Assembly: GCA_018665505.1 (NCBI GenBank)
Contig: JABJCS010000166.1
Location: forward strand, 1 to 9,763
DNA from: Alphaproteobacteria bacterium
GTDB lineage: Bacteria > Pseudomonadota > Alphaproteobacteria > UBA8366
DNA length: 9,763 bases
Direction: 5' to 3'
Part shown: positions 1 to 7,002 of the stretch, in pieces
How the letters are laid out: the number at the start of each line of letters is the position of its first letter
How positions within the stretch are numbered: position 1 is the stretch's first letter
Notes under the pieces: generated by a model
The model's input: only the letters and a program-made list of their open reading frames with translations
The model's database searches: none
Told to the model about the DNA's origin: nothing
Position numbers and translations under genes: made by a program

Positions 1-1
1 A

Positions 2-64
2 AAAGGCGGCGCCAAGGAAGCGGCTGAGCCGTGGAAATCAATGGAGAACACAGGAGCCTGGTAA
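2..64 (+). CDS. Possible 3' end of an unidentified gene
   Basis: One frame is open from the window edge to a TAA at 62-64 and reads as 20 residues (KGGAKEAAEPWKSMENTGAW). The composition looks like an ordinary soluble protein tail, and it would end nine bases before the convergent methyltransferase gene, which is a common arrangement. Nothing identifies the family. A second frame is also open to a stop at 75-77 but is arginine-rich and less protein-like. The call rests on open frame and position only. Confidence 0.3.
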   Translation, partial: KGGAKEAAEPWKSMENTGAW

Positions 65-73
65 CGGGCGCTT

Positions 74-532
74 TTAAATCCAGCGGCGGACCCGGGCTTT
101 ATAATCCCGGTAGTCCGCCCCGAAGGCCGCTTCGAGCATCGCTTCCTCGCGCCGGATAAAATACCGATCGATCACCCAGACGAAGATCGGCACCGCGCCG
201 AACGGCCATGCCGTGCCGAGCATCATGCTGAGTCCGAGCAACGCCGCCGCCATCCCAACATAGATCGGATTGCGGGAAATGCGGAACGGTCCCGTCATCA
301 CCAAGGCGCTCGATTGGCGAAAAGGTAGGATCGTGGTGCCCTTCCGTTTGAAGATCAGGTCGACATAGAGCGCCACCGACAAGCCGGCCCCGATCAATAC
401 CCATCCGGCATGGGAATACGGCGCCATAATCCATACCGCCTGTCCCTGAACTTGGTCCAAGGACACCATGGCAATCACCGCGAGCAAGAGCCAAAACGGT
501 GGCACGAACGGCGGTTTTAGAAACTCCTTCAT
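74..532 (-). CDS. Isoprenylcysteine methyltransferase (ICMT)-like integral-membrane methyltransferase
   Basis: The 152-residue protein has the hallmarks of the bacterial ICMT/PEMT-like membrane methyltransferases: TGPFRISRNPIYVG at residues 80-93, where the family has GPYRYxRNPxY, and a tail of the form EE..L...FG.DY..Y...VRRWI at 129-152. In the family this C-terminal half binds S-adenosylmethionine at the membrane face. Hydrophobic stretches at about 10-27, 43-61 and 89-126 suggest four membrane segments. I chose the ATG at 532 because AAGGAG lies 12 bases upstream. A TTG at 580 would add 16 unremarkable residues without a better ribosome site. The gene is divergent from the transporter genes and appears intact. 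The substrate is unknown; bacterial members are rarely characterised. Confidence 0.85.
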   Translation of the reverse strand: MKEFLKPPFVPPFWLLLAVIAMVSLDQVQGQAVWIMAPYSHAGWVLIGAGLSVALYVDLIFKRKGTTILPFRQSSALVMTGPFRISRNPIYVGMAAALLGLSMMLGTAWPFGAVPIFVWVIDRYFIRREEAMLEAAFGADYRDYKARVRRWI

Positions 533-567
533 GGGTTTCGAATACTCCTTGCACGGACCAAAACCGA

Positions 568-596
568 AATTTCCCGGCAAATCACCAATACGTCAA
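568..596 (-). promoter_or_regulatory. Candidate promoter for the methyltransferase gene
   Basis: Read on the minus strand, TTGACG (596-591) matches the sigma-70 -35 hexamer at five of six positions. A 17-base spacer then leads to GAAATT (573-568), a weak -10 with three of six matches. It lies about 36 bases upstream of the ATG at 532. It sits in the AT-richer divergent gap 533-738. That gap also holds a 7-bp inverted pair, ACCAAAA (558-564) and TTTTGGT (606-612), flanking the candidate promoter. No convincing promoter for the + strand binding-protein gene was found. Confidence 0.3.
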
Positions 597-738
597 TTTC
601 TCAAATTTTGGTGGATTCCACTTCAATCACACGCCGAACGTGTTAAGCTTACTTCTGTAAGTCGCAAAGCGCGATAGCCGGTTCGACAGCCTGTACATCG
701 AACACAACTAGCGACCGGCACAAAAAGAATACGGACAG

Positions 739-2337
739 ACGACACGACGCCAGTTTCTAGCGGCCTCTGGGGCTGTGGCCGGTGCCGCGGCCATGGGTAT
801 GGATCCAGGCATCGCAAATGCCGCGAAACGTCACCCGAAGCGCGGCGGCACGGTTCGTTTCGCCACGCGCTCAGATGCGCGCGGTCTCGATCCGCATCGC
901 AACATTCTCTACTACGTCTCGTCGCCGCTCGCGGCCACGACGAACGGGTTGTTGGATTTCGATGCTAATATGAACATCAAGCCCGGCATCGCCGAGTCTT
1001 GGGACATTTCGAAAGACCTGAAGACCTATACCTTTAAACTTCGCAAAGGTGCGGAATACCATAACGGTCAAACAATCGATGCCCAATCCATTAAATGGAA
1101 CCTAGAGCGCATCAAAGATCCAAAGATCGGTCACGCTTTCACCCGCTCCGCGATTTCCGATGTGGAGCGCGTTACGGTCGGTGACAAATACACCGTCCAT
1201 GTACACCTTAAAAACCCGAGCGCGATCTTTCTCGCCAATCTCATCTACTATCCGATTAACCTGATGGCGCCAGGGTCGGTCGATACCGCCGATACCAATC
1301 CGCAAGGTTGCGGCCCTTTCAAATTCAAGAGCTGGAAGCGGTTCGACACCACGGAAATGGTGCGTTTCGAGAATTTCTGGGAGACCGACGCGCAAGGCAA
1401 CAGCCTGCCGTATCTCGACGGCGTTATCGGCAAGCCGAAGAAAGAAGATCGCGTTCGTCTGACCGCGCTTAGGACCGGCGAAGTCGAATTGATCGACAAC
1501 ATGGCCTATGCGGATATGGGCGATTTCAAGAAGAACTATTCGGACAAGTTCAACACTTGGGACGTCAGTCAGGTTGGTACCGGTTATGTGTCGTTCAACA
1601 TGAAAAACGGCCCGTTCTCGCCGAAAGACAATCCGAACGCCCACATGTTGCGGCAAGCTGCAGCGCACGCCATCGACCACGAAGGTATCCATCAGGCGAT
1701 CTTCCACTCTCAGGGCAGCATTGCGAAAAGCTTCTATTACAAGAGCAGCCCCTGGCATTCGGACAACGTCAAATCCTGGCCGGAATTCGATCCGGACAAG
1801 GCGAAATCCTTGCTGAAGAAAGCAGGCGGTTCGGACGTCAAACTCCTGATCGTGGCGCGCGATGCTTATGCGTACATGAACCAAACCGGCGAGATTGTTC
1901 ACTCCATGCTGCAACAAGCCGGCTTCAACGTCAGCTTCGAGATTCACCCGAATCCGGTGCTGCGGGCGAAGTACAAAAAGGGCGACTTCAACATGGATTC
2001 CTCTGCGAACAGCTACCGGATGGATCCGGATGCCTGGTACGCACGGGCTTTCCACTCAACATCGCCGACCAACAAGACGCGCTATGGCTACGTCAATGAG
2101 AACGTCGATCAGATCATCACCGCCGCAAAGGTGGAGCTCGATCAAGACAAGCGGCGTCAGATGTATGCCGATATCGATAGCATCATTAACACCGATGTGC
2201 CGTTGATCTACACGCACTACATTCCGCTCTTGGAAGCAGGCGTGAAGAACTTGAAAGGCTACGAGCCGGCTTTCCCGGGACCGTTCCAATATGCTCAGGG
2301 CGGACTGCGGACGGCATGGCTGGACAGCACCTCGTAA
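739..2337 (+). CDS. ABC transporter family 5 substrate-binding protein with Tat signal (start codon abnormal)
   Basis: This is a periplasmic solute-binding protein of the SBP_bac_5 (dipeptide/oligopeptide/nickel) family. The mature part opens with GGTVRFATRSDARGLDPH, then shows the usual GLLDFDANMNIKPGIAESW, LRKGAEYHNGQTIDA and CGPFKFKSW segments, and runs to a normal C-terminus, about 530 residues in all. Before the first GTG (775) the frame stays open back to 712 and reads TTRRQFLAAS followed by an alanine/glycine-rich hydrophobic stretch and IANAAK. This is a textbook twin-arginine signal with a likely cut after ANA. No ATG, GTG or TTG lies in frame between the stop at 709 and the arginines. 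ACG at 739 stands exactly where ATG would give MTRRQFL, with no clear ribosome site. A start at GTG 775 would remove the twin arginines. The two permease genes follow on the same strand. Ligand cannot be told from sequence. Confidence 0.8.
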   Translation, partial: TTRRQFLAASGAVAGAAAMGMDPGIANAAKRHPKRGGTVRFATRSDARGLDPHRNILYYVSSPLAATTNGLLDFDANMNIKPGIAESWDISKDLKTYTFKLRKGAEYHNGQTIDAQSIKWNLERIKDPKIGHAFTRSAISDVERVTVGDKYTVHVHLKNPSAIFLANLIYYPINLMAPGSVDTADTNPQGCGPFKFKSWKRFDTTEMVRFENFWETDAQGNSLPYLDGVIGKPKKEDRVRLTALRTGEVELIDNMAYADMGDFKKNYSDKFNTWDVSQVGTGYVSFNMKNGPFSPKDNPNAHMLRQAAAHAIDHEGIHQAIFHSQGSIAKSFYYKSSPWHSDNVKSWPEFDPDKAKSLLKKAGGSDVKLLIVARDAYAYMNQTGEIVHSMLQQAGFNVSFEIHPNPVLRAKYKKGDFNMDSSANSYRMDPDAWYARAFHSTSPTNKTRYGYVNENVDQIITAAKVELDQDKRRQMYADIDSIINTDVPLIYTHYIPLLEAGVKNLKGYEPAFPGPFQYAQGGLRTAWLDSTS

Positions 2338-2368
2338 GAAGGGCGTCCGAAGAAAGGAAGAATGTCAC

Positions 2369-2401
2369 TCGCCGCGACGCACTAAACGAGCGTCGCGGCG
2401 A
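2369..2401 (+). promoter_or_regulatory. 12-bp perfect hairpin between binding protein and permease B
   Basis: TCGCCGCGACGC (2369-2380) is followed by a 9-base loop and its exact reverse complement (2390-2401). The stem is GC-rich and starts 31 bases after the binding-protein stop. No T-run follows, so it is not a standard intrinsic terminator. In many binding-protein operons a hairpin at this place protects the 3' end of the binding-protein message and lowers permease expression; that role is inferred here. A weak or partial terminator is the alternative. Confidence 0.55.
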
Positions 2402-2452
2402 ACTGACAGAGGTTTAGGGCTAATCGACTAAGTCCTGGGGGGAGCCCGATAT

Positions 2453-3405
2453 ATGCTCGCATACTTAATCCGCCGAATTCTCCATCTCATTCCCGTTCTC
2501 TTCGTATTGACGGTGGTGGTCTTCACCTTCGTCCAATTATTGCCGGGCGATATCATCGACACGATGATCGGTGAGGAAGACGTCGAAGATCCGGAAGTGC
2601 GCGCAGCGCTGGAGAAGGAATTTGGCCTCGATAAACCGATTTACGTTCAATACGGCAAGTGGCTCTTTCGCGCCGTACAGGGTGAATTCGGAAAATCACT
2701 GATTACGCGCCGACCCGTCACACAAGAATTGCTCGAAGGCATCCCTGCGACAGTCTATCTCGCGGTTGTTGGGATCAGTATCTCCATGATCATTGCCATT
2801 CCATTGGGAACTTTGGCGGCCATCCGAAGAAACACACCAACCGACTATGCGGCCCAGGTGACGTCGCTCGCGGGAATCTCGATTCCCGAGTTTTGGTTCG
2901 CCATTATGTGCGTCCTGGTGTTTTCGCTCTATCTCGGTTGGCTCCCGTCGTCAGGCTATATCAGCCCCTTTGTCGATCTTAAACAAAGTCTGCTGTATCT
3001 GATCCTTCCAGCGATGGCCGTCGGTTTCCGTCAAGCCGCTTACACAACGCGGCTGACGCGCTCCAGCATGCTCGACGAAATGAACAAAGAGTATGTGGAC
3101 ACGGGACGCTCGCTCGGGTTCAGCGAAAACAAGGTCATCTATAAATACACGCTTCGCAATGCGATGATCCCGACCATCACCATCAGTGGCTTGCAACTGG
3201 CTAATCTGTGCTGGGGGGCACGGTGGTTCTGGAATCGATCTTCGCCTGGCCTGGAATCGGACGCGCCATTTTCGAAGCAATCATCCAACGCGACTATCCG
3301 TTGATCCAAGCGGGTGTTCTGGTTTTGGGTATCATCGTCGTCATCATCAACTTGTTGGTTGACCTGACGTATCGATATCTGAATCCGCGGGTCGAATTGG
3401 GTTAG
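2453..3405 (+). pseudogene. ABC transporter permease B (DppB/OppB-type), frameshifted near residue 252
   Basis: The first frame (2453-3304) encodes the inner-membrane subunit paired with permease C. It has an N-terminal MLAYLIRRILHLIPVLF segment, the family's LLPGD near residue 30, further membrane stretches, and the EAA coupling loop at about 212-240 (EYVDTGRSLG...LRNAMIP). After SGLQLANL it derails into an unrelated tail. The expected continuation, LGGTVVLESIFAWPGIG to the C-terminus, lies in the next frame and ends at TAG 3403-3405. Joined, the product is about 316 residues, normal for the family. The break lies in 3206-3218 (CTGTGCTGGGGGG). Either a two-base TG insertion, which restores the family spacing NLLGG, or a missing base, for example in the G6 run, explains it. 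ATG 2453 has GGGGGGAG eight bases upstream. If real, the shift removes the last membrane segments. Confidence 0.85.
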
Positions 3406-3415
3406 GGGGCGAAAC

Positions 3416-4366
3416 ATGACAAATTTAGATGTTGGTCATAGCGGTAGCAGAGACGCCGTTGTAATTGAGCCACCTACCCTCGGTGAGCGCATCGGCGTGG
3501 TCCGGGAATGGTTCGGAAACGCGTGGTACGAACTACGTAAGAGTAAGACCGCGCTGTGCGGCTTCGCGATGCTCTCGGTGCTGGCGGTCTTCCTAATCCT
3601 TACACCGTGGATCACCAGCTGGGATCCTATCAAACAGGATTACAGGGCGAGGCTGGCGCCACCGAGCGCAGAGCATGTCCTTGGCACTGACAGACTGGGC
3701 CGCGATATATACTCGCGGCTGCTCTGGGGTGGCCGACGACTCGTCGCGATTAGCCTACTCGCGGTCGCGTTCGGTTTGATGATCGGCATCCCCTACGGTG
3801 TTCTCTCCGGCTATTACGGCGGCTGGACCGATACGGTGGGAATGCGCGTGGTGGATGGTCTTCTAGCCTTTCCAGGGCTCCTACTCTACCTGCTGATTGT
3901 GACCCTGGCGCGGGAATGGAAGCTCGAGGGGGTTTATAACGACCTCATCCTCATTTTCGCATTGGGATTTGCATTCTTTCCGGAAGTCGCTCGGCTGGCG
4001 CGCGGCTCCGTCTTGAGCGAGAAGAAACGCGAATACGTCGAGGCGGCCCATGTGATGGGCGAGCGGGATACCTATATTGCACTCCGACAAATCCTGCCGA
4101 ATATTGTCTCTCCGTTGATCGTTAATGCGACGGTCCGCTTGGGCTTCGTGATATTGATCATCGCGGCCCTGTCGTTCCTAGGACTCGGCTCACCGCCGCC
4201 CACACCAGATTGGGGCGCGGATTTGGCATCGGCACGCGACTACATGGAGAAAGCACCCATGATCGCGGTCTGGCCGGGTTTGATGATCTGCTACACGGTG
4301 CTGGCCTTCAACCTGTTCGGTGACGGCCTACGCGACATCCTCGATCCGAGGATCACCGAGCGGTAG
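3416..4366 (+). CDS. ABC transporter permease C (DppC/OppC-type)
   Basis: This 316-residue protein is the second membrane subunit and the only importer gene here with no visible lesion. A cytoplasmic N-terminus leads to a first membrane segment at about 46-66. The OppC hallmark LGTDRLGRDIYSRLLWG follows at 89-105. The EAA coupling loop, which docks on the ATPases, is at 205-229 (REYVEAAHVMG...RQILPN), and the conserved LSFLGLGSPPPTPDWG is at 252-267. Five to six membrane segments are expected. The ATG starts ten bases after the permease B stop, with AGGGGGC just upstream, so the two are probably translated from one message. The length is normal. Its intact frame beside damaged partners suggests the damage is recent or partly artefactual. 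Confidence 0.93.
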   Translation: MTNLDVGHSGSRDAVVIEPPTLGERIGVVREWFGNAWYELRKSKTALCGFAMLSVLAVFLILTPWITSWDPIKQDYRARLAPPSAEHVLGTDRLGRDIYSRLLWGGRRLVAISLLAVAFGLMIGIPYGVLSGYYGGWTDTVGMRVVDGLLAFPGLLLYLLIVTLAREWKLEGVYNDLILIFALGFAFFPEVARLARGSVLSEKKREYVEAAHVMGERDTYIALRQILPNIVSPLIVNATVRLGFVILIIAALSFLGLGSPPPTPDWGADLASARDYMEKAPMIAVWPGLMICYTVLAFNLFGDGLRDILDPRITER

Positions 4367-4372
4367 GTTTAA

Positions 4373-4416
4373 TCGGTGACAGTCACTTTTATCGCGATAT
4401 AAGTGACTGTCACCGA
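4373..4416. repeat. 16-bp palindrome between convergent genes; REP-like element or bidirectional terminator
   Basis: TCGGTGACAGTCACTT (4373-4388) and its exact reverse complement (4401-4416) flank a short AT-rich centre containing ATCGCGAT. Six bases separate it from the permease C stop on one side and from the caspase-like gene's stop codon on the other, so it fills the convergent gap. No T-run follows on either strand. Outer flanks read AAT and AATT, as if one T were lost from an originally symmetric AATTCGGTGAC end. From memory, this end resembles palindromic repeats mobilised by REP-associated tyrosine transposases (RAYTs); this was not searched. It may serve as a terminator for both operons. 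Confidence 0.7.
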
Positions 4417-4422
4417 ATTCCG

Positions 4423-5955
4423 CTACTTCGCTAATTCCTTATCGATGAGCTCAAGAAATTGAGCAGCGTCGGGGGTTCCTTTATCCGCCGCTTTCCGCGC
4501 CCACTCCAACGCTTTCTGCTCATCCTTCGGCAGGTTTTTGCCCATAATATGACCGAAGGATAAACTCAATTGCGCCATGGCATGCCCCCGATTGGCGGCT
4601 TTTTCATAATAGAAGATTGCGTCTTTCGATTTTTGACCCGCTTCCAATGCACGAGCGAGCTGATGCACGAATCGCATTTCTTCGGGAAATGCTGTGGTCG
4701 CGCGTTGGCAAGCCGCTATTGCGGCTCCCGCATCCCCAAAATCCGCCGGCAAAACTCCCGGAGCGACCTTATGTTCGTCCTCGGGATCGGCGGCAAGATG
4801 ATCGCATTGATGGACGGGTGCCCGCGTCAAACGCGGTTTGGGTTTTGGCTTGAGCTTAGGTGGTCGTGCGACGGCAACTTTCTTCGGCGTTAGCTTCTTA
4901 ACCTTCAAACGGGCTAAATCCGAGAACGCCCCGTTTGGATATTTTTTCAAGTAGGCCGTATAAGACGCCGCATCGTCGCTCCCTTGGATCGATTGCCAAA
5001 ACAGTGCCTCCCGGTCGATGGACGGGGCGGGCGCCGGAGCCTGGCGCGGTTGCGACGGACGGCCCGTGACTGCTGTCGGTGCCGATGCCAATTGAAAGAC
5101 AAAATCACCCTGATCGTAATACGGGTCGCGTAATGCACCGAACCGCGGTGTCTGCGCATTCTGCGTGAGGTTCGAGATACTATTATCGAGAAAGGCGCCG
5201 ATCTCCGACGCGGTAAGATACCCATCGCCGTTGCCGTCGGCGCGCCGGTCGGCGTTCAACGCGTCGACGAATAGGGTTGCGAATGTGCCATCGTCCGAGA
5301 CCTTCTGACCCTCATCTCCCGATGTCAGGAACTGGCGCACCGGCTTTGTCGTAATGCGCATTATCTGGGCCGGAGGCGCGGAACGCGCGACGTTGAAGAT
5401 TGTTCCGGAAAAACAGGAATCAAAAACGGTGAACACGTGCTTGGATTTAGCCAGCCGCACGAATTTACCGAAATCGCGCAACGACAGGGATTTGCGCAGG
5501 AACTGCGGTCGATCGCCAGGCCCCGCTCCGTTCGCCGGGATGAGGAACCCTTCCCCGTCCACGGTGTGCCCGTGACCCGCGAACCACACAAAGAGCCGCG
5601 CGTCCGGATCGCCGCCTTTATCGATAAAAAAATCCTCGAAGGCCCGCTCCAAATCATCCGCATTCAGGTCCACCTTCAAGGTTACCAAAAACCCCTTCGC
5701 CTTGAGCGCCGCCGCTACCTTTCGCGCGTCCTTGCGGGCCTGGGAGAGGCGTGGCCAAGACGGATCGGAATAGCTGTCGATACCGATGACCAACGCGTGG
5801 GAGTCCGAATAGAGTTCCACCGTCTCGACAATGGGCGCGTCGGTAGCCTCCGTTGCTTTCACGTTCAACGTCAACCCGCGTGTCTCTGCGGCATGGCCGG
5901 TGGATGCCATCAAGGCACAGAAAACGATTGCCGAAGCACAGCGTATCAGGCGCAT
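4423..5955 (-). CDS. Secreted caspase-like protease (peptidase C14 family) with EF-hand loop and Sel1-like repeats
   Basis: The ATG at 5955 gives 510 residues and a signal peptide (residues 1-23, [20 protein letters not shown], ending near HAA). AAAAGGAAAG lies just upstream, whereas a TTG at 6006 would bury the signal. Residues 52-190 are a caspase p20-like domain, with the catalytic His in FAGHGH (H128) and the Cys in DSCFSG (C181). Residues 240-251 ([12 protein letters not shown]) match the 12-residue EF-hand Ca2+ loop at positions 1, 3, 5, 6, 8 and 12. A proline/alanine linker is followed by [21 protein letters not shown] (316-336), a segment common in this group, then a lysine/proline linker (355-378). 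The end (384-510) carries [10 protein letters not shown] and Sel1-like repeats ([34 protein letters not shown]), usually protein-binding. It lies 47 bases downstream of ATPase F on the same strand and may share its transcript. Family members cut after Arg/Lys or Asp; the specificity here is unknown. Confidence 0.88.
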   Translation of the reverse strand: MRLIRCASAIVFCALMASTGHAAETRGLTLNVKATEATDAPIVETVELYSDSHALVIGIDSYSDPSWPRLSQARKDARKVAAALKAKGFLVTLKVDLNADDLERAFEDFFIDKGGDPDARLFVWFAGHGHTVDGEGFLIPANGAGPGDRPQFLRKSLSLRDFGKFVRLAKSKHVFTVFDSCFSGTIFNVARSAPPAQIMRITTKPVRQFLTSGDEGQKVSDDGTFATLFVDALNADRRADGNGDGYLTASEIGAFLDNSISNLTQNAQTPRFGALRDPYYDQGDFVFQLASAPTAVTGRPSQPRQAPAPAPSIDREALFWQSIQGSDDAASYTAYLKKYPNGAFSDLARLKVKKLTPKKVAVARPPKLKPKPKPRLTRAPVHQCDHLAADPEDEHKVAPGVLPADFGDAGAAIAACQRATTAFPEEMRFVHQLARALEAGQKSKDAIFYYEKAANRGHAMAQLSLSFGHIMGKNLPKDEQKALEWARKAADKGTPDAAQFLELIDKELAK

Positions 5956-6002
5956 TCGCTTTCCTTTTCGGAGATTGCAGGCGAGGTCGGAGCCCCTTCG
6001 CC

Positions 6003-6999
6003 TCAAACGTTATGACAGGCGACGAAACGCCCCGCACCTTATCTTCCAAGACAGGCGTATCTTGCGAGCAGATCGGCGTCTCGATCGGGCACCGCGTACA
6101 AAGACGACAGCCGGGCGGCGGGTCGATCGGTGTCGTCACCTCACCCTTGAGCGTCAGTTTCGGCGGCGGTTTGTCCGGGTCCGCTTCCGGCACCGCCATC
6201 AGTAGCGCCTTGGTATAGGGGTGGATCGGTTCGCTGAAGAGTTCAGCCGCCGTTCCGGTCTCCACGATCTTGCCCACATACATCACCGCGACCCGGTCGC
6301 TGATGTGCGGATAACGCTCAGGTCGTGCGCGATGAACAGGTAGGTCAGATCGAACTGTTCTTGTAAATCACGGAACAAGTTCAAGATTTGCGCCTGAATA
6401 GAGACGTCGAGAGCGGAGACCGGCTCATCGCCGATCACCAATTCCGGATTCACCGACAGGGCCCGCGCGATGGCGATGCGTTGACGCTGCCCCCCTGAAA
6501 ACTCATGCGGATAGCGATCGATATGCTCGACGCCTAACCCGACATAACTCAACAGTTCTAGTACCCGCTCGCGCTTCTCTTTCCAATTCGAGGCAAGATT
6601 ATGGATTTCCAGCGGACGGCTCAGCATCTGCATGATCGTCTTGCGCGGGTTGAGCGAGCTATACGGATCCTGGAAGACCAGCTGAATTTCCTTACGGACG
6701 TCCTGCATCTTTTCGCGGTCGAACGCGAGCAGGTCCTCGCCCTTGAGGATGACTTCACCCGAGGTCGGCTCGATCAAGCGGGTAATCAGGCGCGCGGTCG
6801 TCGACTTACCACAGCCGGATTCACCGACCAGGCCCAAGACTTCACCCTTGCGGATATGGAAGTCGATACCGTCGACGGCTTTTAGCGCCTGCGTCTTTTC
6901 GCCGGCCAGTTTCGAATACATATCCGACTTCAACATGAAATGCTTGGTGAGGTCTTTCACCTCCAACAGCGTGTCGTCATTTCCGATGGCTTCAGACAT
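6003..6999 (-). pseudogene. ABC transporter ATPase F (DppF/OppF-type) with two one-base deletions
   Basis: The first frame (6999-6283) has Walker A GESGCGKST (59-67), Q-loop Q110, signature FSGGQRQR (167-174), Walker B LVIGDEP (187-193) and switch H225. It then breaks after DLSVIR into TSATGSR and a stop. The expected [18 protein letters not shown] continues in another frame, and one added C (missing base near 6307) restores it. That frame carries the oligopeptide-ATPase C-terminal domain ([23 protein letters not shown]) and then drifts after VLEDK. Adding one G (missing base near 6037) gives [11 protein letters not shown] and a TGA at 6003-6005. The corrected gene is 999 bases and 332 residues, the usual family length, which supports both corrections. 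The ATG is three bases after the ATPase D stop, so translation is probably coupled. Confidence 0.88.
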
Positions 7000-7002
7000 G
7001 GC

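Noticed and set aside
648..661. CTTAC/GTAAG five-base inverted repeat upstream of the binding-protein gene
   Set aside because: It is too short to support an operator call without conservation data.
1102..2055. A 317-codon open frame antisense to the binding-protein gene
   Set aside because: It lies wholly inside a well-supported gene on the other strand, shows no family motif, and is the usual codon-bias shadow.
3206..3218. Programmed ribosomal frameshift in permease B
   Set aside because: No X-XXY-YYZ slippery heptamer with a downstream pseudoknot is evident, the family is not known for recoding, and neighbouring genes also carry lesions.
3208..3405. A separate 65-codon gene after permease B
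   Set aside because: Its sequence is the missing C-terminus of permease B (LGGTVVLESIFAWPGIG onward), so it is one broken gene.
5654..6002. Open frame continuing past the ATPase F end into the caspase-like gene
   Set aside because: It is the out-of-frame run-on of the frameshifted ATPase F. It has no motifs after VLEDK, and the corrected frame ends at 6003.
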